NCBI GenBank assembly: GCA_946481315.1
Contig: CAMLMH010000001.1
Coordinates: forward strand, 744,001 to 808,000
DNA: 64,000 bases
DNA from: an uncultured Bacteriovorax sp.
Lineage (GTDB): Bacteria; Bdellovibrionota; Bacteriovoracia; Bacteriovoracales; Bacteriovoracaceae
Direction: 5' to 3'
Shown here: one piece after another, positions 27,801 to 35,007 of the stretch
Numbering within the stretch: the first letter of the stretch is position 1
Layout of the letters: each line of letters begins with the position of its first letter
Position numbers and translations under genes: made by a program
Notes under the pieces: generated by a model
Databases searched by the model: none
What the model saw: only the letters and a program-made list of their open reading frames with translations
What the model was told of the DNA's origin: nothing

Positions 27801-29524
27801 CAAAATTTCAGTATTCAGGTGGCGGCTTTCTTGTTCTGGAGCATTTAATAGAAGCGCTTTCCGGTAAAACGATTTTCGAACTCACCACTGATTATCTGCA
27901 GGACTTCACTTTTCGTCAGGAATTACTAGACGGAATCGATTATGCCAAAGGCTATGATGCTCATGGAAATCTGATTGAAGGATCTCGCTTAATGTTTCCG
28001 GCCTTTGCCGCTGGAGCTTCAGGAACATCCAAAGCGATGCTTTCTTTTTTAAAGCATTTTGAAAAAGCCTACCAATCAATTGAAGGTAGTGGACCGTTAT
28101 CCCACGATGTCGCCCGGGAAATGCTGTTGTCCTCGGATAATGGCTGTAGAAGATTTATGGGTTGTGAAATGGGCCTCGGAGTTTTTGTTGCTTTTGCCGG
28201 TGACAATAAACTGATTATTCATCAGGGAGCTAACGATGGTTTCCGTGCATTATTTCTTCATTGTGTAGAGGGACCAGATCAGGGGAAGGGATTTGTTATA
28301 CAATCCAGCGGAGAACTTAATGCGGTTCTCTTTATATCAGAAGTTGCACAACTTTTGCTTAGAGAAATGAATTTTTCCGGTATTGATTTTGAAGAGTTTA
28401 AGGGCGACTTTAAAACCGATAATCTCTCGCAGGAAGAAATCGTCAACATCGGATATAAAAATCTTATCTTTGATGCCTTTCTTCCCAACCTGCCAGAACC
28501 AATTCTTGCTCATGGTCCGCGGGATCCACTCGCTGATATTAACCTTGCAGTTGGTGCAAAAATTATTGAAGTCACTAACCAGCGTTTTGCCCGTGCTGAA
28601 AACTTATTGAGCGAATATCTCCCTGTTTTTGATCCAAAACTTTACGGGCGGCAGGGAAAAATAATGGATAGCTGGGAGACAGTCCGTCACAATCAAAAAG
28701 AGTGCGATACACTTATTATTGAACTGAAAAAAGCTTCGAAAATTGAGGCCATTGCTGTTTCTACGAAATATCATCTTGGCAATCAGGCACAATTTATAAG
28801 AATTGAAGGTTTTAGCGAGAACCACTGGCTGGAATTATTGCCCAAAACAAAACTTGAAGGACATGCTTATTTTTGTACACTTTCCATGATTAAAAATAAA
28901 GTTATCAGCATGGTCCGCATTTCTAATTATCCGGATGGTGGAATTTCACGACTCGGACTCTATGCTGATGCTGGAGAAGTAAAGATAGAAAAATTCACTT
29001 ACAGTGATCCTATTGCAACTCCGGTCAAACCGCTGAGCATTCCTTACAGCGCTGATCAGAGTAAAACTCAGGAGAACTGGAAAAGATTGATGTCGGCCAA
29101 TAAAAAAATCAATCTGGCCAGCATGGCCCTGGGAGCAAGAGTTTTAAGCGCAACAAACGAACACTATGGTCCGGCAAAACAGGTTATTTCTCCCTTTGCT
29201 CCCATCAGCATGTTTGATGGTCTGGAATCGGCCCGTAGTCGAAAGCCTGGACATTCCGAAGAAGTCGTTGTCGAACTCGCCAGACCGGCCAAAATTAATC
29301 GTATTGAAATGGATTTTACCTTTTTTGTGAACAACAATCCGTTGTATGTCAGCATCCTGGGTAAAGTGAATGGTGAATGGCACTTGCTGGTGGAAAAAAC
29401 TAAAGTCAAAGCATTTGCAGGATCATCAAAAGAGTTTAAGATTAAACCTGATCATTTAGTAGAACAGGTAAAAGTCATTACTTATCCCGATGGAGGGATT
29501 AATCGTCTGAAAGTCTTTGCCTGA
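24899..29524 (+). CDS. Malate synthase / OHCU decarboxylase / beta-lactamase-fold hydrolase / allantoicase fusion
   Basis: One 1541-residue open frame with four recognisable parts. About 1-640: malate synthase-like (KHVTLFGPPDN; IVLENPRAI; GFWVAHPDFVRIG; SGNGCVALP then RVMDDLATAERSRWEVW, matching the MEDAATAEISR block). About 650-820: OHCU decarboxylase (FHGNIGE with His731, NEQA with Glu748, KKFGFKFLISAKGKTG). About 830-1160: serine beta-lactamase/esterase fold (S873-L-S-K876, Y972-S-G, H1108-Q-G). About 1190-1541: two allantoicase repeats (MDSWETVRHN and GLESARSRKPGH; both end with YPDGGISRL or YPDGGINRL). Expected reactions: OHCU to allantoin, allantoate to ureidoglycolate plus urea, and glyoxylate plus acetyl-CoA to malate. 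The beta-lactamase-fold part could supply allantoin ring opening. Cytosolic; AGGA lies upstream of the ATG. Malate synthase and allantoicase catalytic residues are divergent in places, so individual activities need testing. Confidence 0.88.
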   Translation: MKKTFEIEYYHDYISPELYIHLMKEATDVDGVPDLMQVGQSGGLETTDALKFLCELYSLVKPELKKVLNQRIIDRAFIDERVASCFKYNQDLQIDFKSEDYQTILGLEDSEGRIVVGPKTQFFAKADPSRKEVAPIPEYLQGKHVTLFGPPDNSKLSVNAMNAYHRKLKGEPKIVEELLATHNSLPKWGADDEDSKTPLRGDLISAGLNLTDCFNRKIQVPGDDQGKYKLADSKLAQPIKRFPGLALPSLFLFYKGNPVPLHLYDFCLHFFANWNNPEALAFYVPKLENEEEARYIRFMLKTAEDLLQQKFPQYKKEIIRLMIVLENPRAILRAHEMMDELYPYFTGASLGWHDYLGSTARLFKEDGNYRIPVKADPNIVINYIKGSHDLLAAVVGSRGGIKVGGMYGILPVTPELESESFQLTLKGYFKDVITQLKRNLSGFWVAHPDFVRIGLALVEAWEIKLKGDSSKLEELVKGLLASQHQNEILDFISGPDVTGLNVDDPLYVRSLLVADIKESAYIANNHPDEIRYNVFQSLQYITDWLSGNGCVALPAQINNVPVRVMDDLATAERSRWEVWHELYHGRFELQQFLKIAHEELHFIRKDFSDDKKIVQVKWDDRTAKWYPVAFRIMIKLMTERKPVEFATEYLLPFTVDSIRETNDPWQAILEVDSRKFSMDLEVQLFNYYFEMCGCFSFAAKQTANLVIDADSIQQSIMNFNKQEIIEAASFHGNIGESKKTLDSMASNEQALVFSADDAIKHELYELGQKYLKKFGFKFLISAKGKTGPELLKQLQYRIQNDETVELQNARSALLEITLKRIAEHPINQLNDKINKAQSIHKIKAAQIALCHSGNFQDFAVGEATKKTYFELASLSKTIASAFCIDFFWKQGISLTTRVNELLSRTSSTFRLKTINNGDPAWADEVELTHLMNHNALNMHYVKGYPVSSPMPKTESLLHDVGVINRPGSKFQYSGGGFLVLEHLIEALSGKTIFELTTDYLQDFTFRQELLDGIDYAKGYDAHGNLIEGSRLMFPAFAAGASGTSKAMLSFLKHFEKAYQSIEGSGPLSHDVAREMLLSSDNGCRRFMGCEMGLGVFVAFAGDNKLIIHQGANDGFRALFLHCVEGPDQGKGFVIQSSGELNAVLFISEVAQLLLREMNFSGIDFEEFKGDFKTDNLSQEEIVNIGYKNLIFDAFLPNLPEPILAHGPRDPLADINLAVGAKIIEVTNQRFARAENLLSEYLPVFDPKLYGRQGKIMDSWETVRHNQKECDTLIIELKKASKIEAIAVSTKYHLGNQAQFIRIEGFSENHWLELLPKTKLEGHAYFCTLSMIKNKVISMVRISNYPDGGISRLGLYADAGEVKIEKFTYSDPIATPVKPLSIPYSADQSKTQENWKRLMSANKKINLASMALGARVLSATNEHYGPAKQVISPFAPISMFDGLESARSRKPGHSEEVVVELARPAKINRIEMDFTFFVNNNPLYVSILGKVNGEWHLLVEKTKVKAFAGSSKEFKIKPDHLVEQVKVITYPDGGINRLKVFA

Positions 29525-29544
29525 ACACTTTATTTGGGTAATGC

Positions 29545-32500
29545 ATGAAGTTTAAACTTTCAGGAAAATGTCTCAACATTCATTTTCAGAGTCCATCCGG
29601 TGAAAAGCTGATTCTCTCTTATGAACTCTATGAGCATTCATTGCTTGATCGCTGGACGGCCCTGATGACCAGGCAAAAAAAACATCAGCAGATTGAAGGC
29701 GGAGGGCATTTTTTCGGTCGGCATTTTCATGATGAACAAAACCTTAAACAAGTACTTGCCAATTGCATTTTAAGCAATAATACATACTGTCGTGAGACTA
29801 ATCAGCTGAGATTTCAAATTCCAATGGACGTGGAATTTGAAAGGCCTTTTACAACTGAATTTTTGAATGACCTGCATGTCTGGTTCGAATTTCTAAAAGA
29901 GTTTAAAGATTATAAAAAAACACCGGAAATTGATGAGATTCTTTTTCTGATGAATGTTACTATTCATCAATCTGAACATTTCGTTCCCGGCAATGTAAAT
30001 GACCCAGTTCATATTCAGATGCTGATGGTTCCGCCTGTTAAAGAACCCCTAAAAGAAAAAGATTTTGAACTTTTCGATAAAGATTACCGCTTTGGCGAAT
30101 TGTACATGACCTACGGTACGACTGGAGTTCCAACCAGAGATGCATACATTCATAAGGCTGATCCCACTCCGCAGAAAATTTATTCAAACGGTCTTTATCT
30201 TTGTTTTTTTGATGATCTGAGTTTCAAGATCGATGAGCCCTTTAAGCAATGGCTCAAGAGTAAAAAACTGGATCCTGATTCTCCTTATTCAGCGATCGGA
30301 TACCTTCCCTTAGGAAAATTGAAATCACCGGTAGTCAGCGACCGCAATAAATTTTTAGAACTCTTCAAGGAGTTTGGAAAAATAGTAGATTTTGAGATTG
30401 AAGATCAAGTCGCTGAAAAACAGCCCCTGCAACAAACTCCTGCAGAGTGGCCATACGATTCAGAAATTTTTTATAATCTCGATTATCGTCCATACCTGGA
30501 TCTTAAAATAGATTTCGATGCCGCCGCTTTAATGGAAGAAGCTCAAAGGGCATTGCCTTATTTTGTGACTCATCGTGAAGGCGATCAGATGTCTGCTCAG
30601 GGCTCACAATGGAAATCCTTAGGATTAAAAACCCTTTTCGGTGATTACCAGAAAACTCAATACCATACTTCATATGAGTTTGTCGGAGATCCAGTTTACA
30701 AGCTCACGCCATTTGCACAGTTGTGTCCTAAAACGATGCAGTTTTTGAATCAAATAACCGACATCGATCAATGCCAGCGCATAAGGTATATGCTCCTCGA
30801 GCCAGGGGCAAGTATCAAAGTTCATCGTGATAGTCAGGACCGGGATGTGAGTATGGCGCTCAATATCTCACTCAATATGCCTGAAGGATGTGAGTTTCAT
30901 GCTGATTTAAATCCCGATGGAAGTGAGAATGATTTTTCACTAAAAGTACCTTTTTCCGACAATGGTTCTGTCATTCTTTTTAACAATGCCAAATATCATA
31001 AGGTGGTTAATAATTCTTCTGTTCCGCGTATTCATATCATTTTTCACGGACCTATTCGTTTAACTGATAAACAGCTGATTGATCTTTGTCGTGAACAAAA
31101 TAAACTGAGTTCCCGAAAAATTCTTTTAAAAGAATTAATTAAGAAAAAAACCGCAGTGGGCGAGGGATTTGAAAAAACACCAACACTTTTTGCAGACTGG
31201 ATTGATGCTGGCCTCGACGACGATTCTATTCCCCCCGAAATCGATTTGAATGTTTTTGAACATTCTTATTATCAATCACAGGAGAAGAGGGACCGCTCAT
31301 TACAGAACATCACAATGGCTTCACTTTTTCCTCTGAAAATAAATATTCTGCAAGAAAATGATATCGACATTGCCATTCAAAACGCATTGAAAACCAATAA
31401 AACCCATTTCGTTCTTATCGCTGCCGGTACTTTAGTCGTTGATATAAAAAAATTTATCTTTCATTTTTTAAGCTTTTGTTCCCAGATGAAGAAAAATAAG
31501 ATGCTCATTGCCGGTCAGATCCTCGACTTTCCGGAGCCGGGAAAAGTGCCTTATTTTCATGAACAGTTTTTGATTATAAACCTGGCCGAATGGAACAAAC
31601 AAAATCCGCCGGCATTAGGTCCGCTGTTTTCTGATTCTGAAATTGAATTCTGCTCATACGCTCAAAGCGTTGATCATTTTCATGATCACTACACACCTCA
31701 CTTTCTGCAGCCAGGAAATGATTGTTCCCCCCGAAAAGGAAAAGCATGGTGGGGAACAAGAACAATGAAGTTCATGATTGAAAACGGACTTACTGTCTAC
31801 AATATCCCGCAATCAATTCGTGATCACAAAATATATGCTTATCCCCGCGATCCTAATGAATCTGCCTGGACTGCTGTCCATCAGAAGATCGGTCAACGAC
31901 TGGTAGAAGCAAAACGGGAAGTTTTTGTTTTTAACAATGAACCTTTGCTTATTCCTTTCTTAGACGAACTTAAACCAGAAACATTTATCAGTGTTGCTTC
32001 CGGATTCAAGCCATTTAAGATCATAGAGCAATATAAATTTAATAAAAATCACAGAAAATACTTTCTGGATTTTTCAGCTACCTCACTCAGCTATGTCGCA
32101 GAGTTGGTGAAATGTCAGTCTATAGAGCAGATGGTTCAGATTGCTGCCAAATACTCCCGGCATAAAGATGCTGAAGAGATTACCCGTCAACATCTCAATG
32201 GCCTGATCAGAGATTTTTTTGACAATGCCCCTGAAACATTACTCAATGCTGTAAAGGCTGCAGAAAATTCTGTGTTCAAAGAAGTAAATTTCGTTATGGA
32301 AAGCAATATACTGAGCAGCTTCCTGAACAAGAATAGTCATTTTGTTATTTGGGTTTCTAATGCATTTTATAATAATGGTTTATATTTTTTACTAAAACCA
32401 GAGGAAGCAGTAGCCCGTTATCAGCAAAATGCCATCGAGATCGCTCAAAAAACTGAATCTCGACTTTTTAAAATTTTAGATTCCCGTACTTTTGTCTATA

Positions 32501-32592
32501 AAAACAAACAGGATAAAATTATTGGCATTCTTACAGACGGAGGAGGATATTGGGATAAATCCTCTGCCCAATTAATTGCTGTTAATACCTAG
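29545..32592 (+). CDS. 2OG-Fe(II) oxygenase-like (aspartyl/asparaginyl beta-hydroxylase type) large protein
   Basis: 1015 residues, no signal peptide. Residues about 340-510 resemble the aspartyl/asparaginyl beta-hydroxylase branch of 2-oxoglutarate, Fe(II) dioxygenases: a H427-R-D429 pair in IKVHRDSQDRD, a distal His485 in NNAKYHKVVNNSS and an Arg in VPRIHIIFHG, which would bind iron and 2-oxoglutarate. The N-terminal 330 residues are unrecognised. The C-terminal half (from about 580, LKINILQENDID and THFVLIAAGTL) reads like a second alpha/beta domain, possibly nucleotide-sugar-transferase-like, but I cannot name it. It starts 20 bases after the uricolytic fusion and so belongs to that operon. 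A purine-related hydroxylation is conceivable from context only. Confidence 0.6.
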   Translation: MKFKLSGKCLNIHFQSPSGEKLILSYELYEHSLLDRWTALMTRQKKHQQIEGGGHFFGRHFHDEQNLKQVLANCILSNNTYCRETNQLRFQIPMDVEFERPFTTEFLNDLHVWFEFLKEFKDYKKTPEIDEILFLMNVTIHQSEHFVPGNVNDPVHIQMLMVPPVKEPLKEKDFELFDKDYRFGELYMTYGTTGVPTRDAYIHKADPTPQKIYSNGLYLCFFDDLSFKIDEPFKQWLKSKKLDPDSPYSAIGYLPLGKLKSPVVSDRNKFLELFKEFGKIVDFEIEDQVAEKQPLQQTPAEWPYDSEIFYNLDYRPYLDLKIDFDAAALMEEAQRALPYFVTHREGDQMSAQGSQWKSLGLKTLFGDYQKTQYHTSYEFVGDPVYKLTPFAQLCPKTMQFLNQITDIDQCQRIRYMLLEPGASIKVHRDSQDRDVSMALNISLNMPEGCEFHADLNPDGSENDFSLKVPFSDNGSVILFNNAKYHKVVNNSSVPRIHIIFHGPIRLTDKQLIDLCREQNKLSSRKILLKELIKKKTAVGEGFEKTPTLFADWIDAGLDDDSIPPEIDLNVFEHSYYQSQEKRDRSLQNITMASLFPLKINILQENDIDIAIQNALKTNKTHFVLIAAGTLVVDIKKFIFHFLSFCSQMKKNKMLIAGQILDFPEPGKVPYFHEQFLIINLAEWNKQNPPALGPLFSDSEIEFCSYAQSVDHFHDHYTPHFLQPGNDCSPRKGKAWWGTRTMKFMIENGLTVYNIPQSIRDHKIYAYPRDPNESAWTAVHQKIGQRLVEAKREVFVFNNEPLLIPFLDELKPETFISVASGFKPFKIIEQYKFNKNHRKYFLDFSATSLSYVAELVKCQSIEQMVQIAAKYSRHKDAEEITRQHLNGLIRDFFDNAPETLLNAVKAAENSVFKEVNFVMESNILSSFLNKNSHFVIWVSNAFYNNGLYFLLKPEEAVARYQQNAIEIAQKTESRLFKILDSRTFVYKNKQDKIIGILTDGGGYWDKSSAQLIAVNT

Positions 32593-32656
32593 TATCCGAC
32601 AATAATAGTGGGAATTGGCCAGGGTTTGATAACCTGAGGTGACCTTTTATGCCACA

Positions 32657-32685
32657 TTGAATGCCAATGGTTCTACAGAGATAAT
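32657..32685 (+). promoter_or_regulatory. Promoter giving a probable leaderless transcript
   Basis: TTGAAT (32657-32662), 17-base spacer, GATAAT (32680-32685), then six bases to ATG 32692. Transcription starting about seven bases after the -10 would begin at or next to the start codon. No ribosome site precedes this gene. Confidence 0.6.
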
Positions 32686-32691
32686 GGTAGC

Positions 32692-33690
32692 ATGGGCATC
32701 TTCTATGCCATTATTTTGTTATTTATGAGCATGAATATTTCACATGCTGAGGATAGCTATTACCGGCACCAGGACAGAGATTGTTTTATTCAGCAGTTTG
32801 ATAAAGGCCAGCTGAGCGATATCAAAGAAGAATTCCTTTTTAATGTTCCACTGGATGTAAAAATTTTACCCCGCAATCCATCGATGGTTGCATTTAAATA
32901 CGAAGGGGTGATCTATGTCACAGCAAAACGATGTGTGCAGCATACTCCCGTACAAAGAGAAGAAGATAAGACCGTGACAGGAGATTTTAAAGAAGCTGAA
33001 AAAGGACAAGTTGAAAAGCGCGATGTAAGTCCACTCGTTCTCTATGCAAAGAAAGAATATTTTTTTGAATTAGAGGGGGGGAGTTTTTCAATCGGTGATG
33101 AAAATCAGGTCTCGCGTGATTACAACGAAACTCTTCCTTCAAATACCACAAATCCTACGACATGGAGTAAAGCCGATAAAAGTAAATATAAAGCGGGGTT
33201 GTTGTTTTCAGGAGCCTTTGGAATCAGGCAATCACCTCGAAGATTTCTGGTTTTTAAAGTACGGGCGATGAGCGGGAAAAAAAGTGATGCTCTAACTTTG
33301 ACTGATAATAATTCAGGACTGTCTCAGGCAGGCTTCTGGGATTATGAAGATCAGTTTATCAATTTGTACACCGGATACCGTTTACAGTTTTTTGCAGACT
33401 CTTACTGGAAGCCCTCACTGGGGCTTTTTCTGGGGGTGAGCCGTTCTACAACGACAATGACAGATAATTCTGTCACATACAATTTAAGTGCCATAGGAAT
33501 TGCCGCTTTAACAGAAGCCAGGCTGGAGCGAGTGCTGACAGAGACATGGGCCGTAAGCTCAGCTATAGGCTGGGAATTTATAGGTGAACGTAATTTGAAG
33601 TTTGAAGATAATGAAGCTGCACAGGGAATAAAAACTAAAATGCGATATAATAATACTTACCTTACGCTCGGGTTGAAATATGCATTTTAA
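32692..33690 (+). CDS. Exported beta-barrel-like protein
   Basis: 332 residues, signal peptide MGIFYAIILLFMSMNISHA. After a charged stretch (about 85-120, KTVTGDFKEAEKGQVEKRDV) the rest alternates aromatic and polar residues in strands (FFELEGGSFSIGD; INLYTGYRLQFFADSYWKPSLGLFLG) and ends MRYNNTYLTLGLKYAF with a terminal Phe, the usual outer-membrane barrel ending. Function unknown. Start fixed by the promoter-to-ATG arrangement just upstream; there is no Shine-Dalgarno. It is followed after 12 bases by an Ig-repeat lipoprotein and then a subtilisin, probably one transcript. Confidence 0.65.
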   Translation: MGIFYAIILLFMSMNISHAEDSYYRHQDRDCFIQQFDKGQLSDIKEEFLFNVPLDVKILPRNPSMVAFKYEGVIYVTAKRCVQHTPVQREEDKTVTGDFKEAEKGQVEKRDVSPLVLYAKKEYFFELEGGSFSIGDENQVSRDYNETLPSNTTNPTTWSKADKSKYKAGLLFSGAFGIRQSPRRFLVFKVRAMSGKKSDALTLTDNNSGLSQAGFWDYEDQFINLYTGYRLQFFADSYWKPSLGLFLGVSRSTTTMTDNSVTYNLSAIGIAALTEARLERVLTETWAVSSAIGWEFIGERNLKFEDNEAAQGIKTKMRYNNTYLTLGLKYAF

Positions 33691-33702
33691 AGTGATGAAC
33701 CA

Positions 33703-34995
33703 ATGAAAAAAATATTACTTTCTTTTGCGATTATAAGCCTGTTGGTCAGCTGTGTACCTGCCCAGGAAGAAGCCAAAAAAACTGGTACCGGTTTTACATT
33801 TAATAAACCCGGTGGCGCTCCGATATTACCCACGCGGGCCTCGTTAATGACACTGGTTAGTCCGGCAAGCAGTTCGGGATTTGATTCAACACCAACATTC
33901 TTGTTAAGCGGAGTTGTTAGCGGTGAAACTGTAAAAATTTACGCTAATGCCGGTTGTACTTCTGAATTGGGAAGTGCTGTTGCCAGCGGATCAACTGTTT
34001 CGATCACATCGGATCCATTGGGAATTGGATCTCAAAATTTTTATACTAAAAGTATAAACTCTATCGGACAAACCTCCTGCTCAGGATTGATGACCACTTA
34101 TACATATCTGGGAGTCGCTCCGGTCACGGCCACTTCAATGACTTTGCAGTCTCCGGCCACTTCGCCAAATACTGATTCAACACCGACGTTTACTCTGAGT
34201 GGTGTGCTCGCCGGCGAAACTGTGAAAATTTACACCAATGCAACTTGTTCCACAGAGGTAGGTACTGCAGTGGCTGCCGGAACATCTGTCAACATTACCA
34301 GTTCCGCACTTGCACCGGGGACTTACACATTTTATACCCGCAGTGTGAATAATGCCGGTAGTGGAAGTTGCTCTTCGGCCATGGTGACTTATGAATACCT
34401 GGGAGTTCTGCCGACTTCCGGAAGTTCCATATCAATGATTAATCCTACAAATTCATCAGACTACGACAGTACACCCACAATCAAAGTTTTTGGCGTCGCT
34501 AATGGTGATACGGTCAAAGTTTACACAGACTCTGGATGCACCACTCAGGTTGCCAGTGCGCTTGCAACCGGAACTTCAGTAGAGATGACTACGTCCGCAC
34601 TAACGGCAGGAATTAATACCTTTTATACAAATTCAACTAACGTTATCGGAACAAGCGCCTGTTCAGCAGCGCTCATTGCTTACGAATATCTGGGGCCGTC
34701 TCCGACAGTGCAGGTTTCCTGGACAGCAAATAAAGAAACCGCAGTTAACAGCACCGGTGGTGGATACCGCGTTTACTACAGCACGACGAGTGGCTTTAAT
34801 ACAGCGACTGCGAGCTATGTGGATGTGCCGTATGCCGGAGGAGCAAGTACTCCCACGACAGCGAACATAACTGGTTTAATGGTAGGAACGTATTATTTCA
34901 AAGTAGTGGCTTACTCCAGTATGAATCAGCCGGGGCAGACATCCGGAGGATCAACCAGTGCCGCTTCTGCTCAATTTCAGATTAGCTTGCCTTAG
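33703..34995 (+). CDS. Lipoprotein with three Ig-like repeats and a fibronectin-type domain
   Basis: 430 residues, lipobox LLVSC (Cys about 17). Three tandem repeats of about 95 residues (about 45-135, 140-230, 240-330) share DSTPTFxLSGVxxGETVKIYxxxxC, then SVNI/FYTxSxN and a final C-S-x-L/M-TYEYLG; each carries two cysteines that could form a disulfide. A C-terminal fibronectin III-like domain (VQVSWTANKETAV...GGYRVYYSTTSGF, VGTYYFKVVAYS) follows. This is an adhesin or surface-scaffold architecture. It is sandwiched between a barrel protein and a secreted subtilisin, suggesting a cell-surface cluster. The repeats are diverged at DNA level, so they are not a fresh duplication. Confidence 0.75.
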   Translation: MKKILLSFAIISLLVSCVPAQEEAKKTGTGFTFNKPGGAPILPTRASLMTLVSPASSSGFDSTPTFLLSGVVSGETVKIYANAGCTSELGSAVASGSTVSITSDPLGIGSQNFYTKSINSIGQTSCSGLMTTYTYLGVAPVTATSMTLQSPATSPNTDSTPTFTLSGVLAGETVKIYTNATCSTEVGTAVAAGTSVNITSSALAPGTYTFYTRSVNNAGSGSCSSAMVTYEYLGVLPTSGSSISMINPTNSSDYDSTPTIKVFGVANGDTVKVYTDSGCTTQVASALATGTSVEMTTSALTAGINTFYTNSTNVIGTSACSAALIAYEYLGPSPTVQVSWTANKETAVNSTGGGYRVYYSTTSGFNTATASYVDVPYAGGASTPTTANITGLMVGTYYFKVVAYSSMNQPGQTSGGSTSAASAQFQISLP

Positions 34996-35007
34996 AGGAA
35001 GAGTTTT

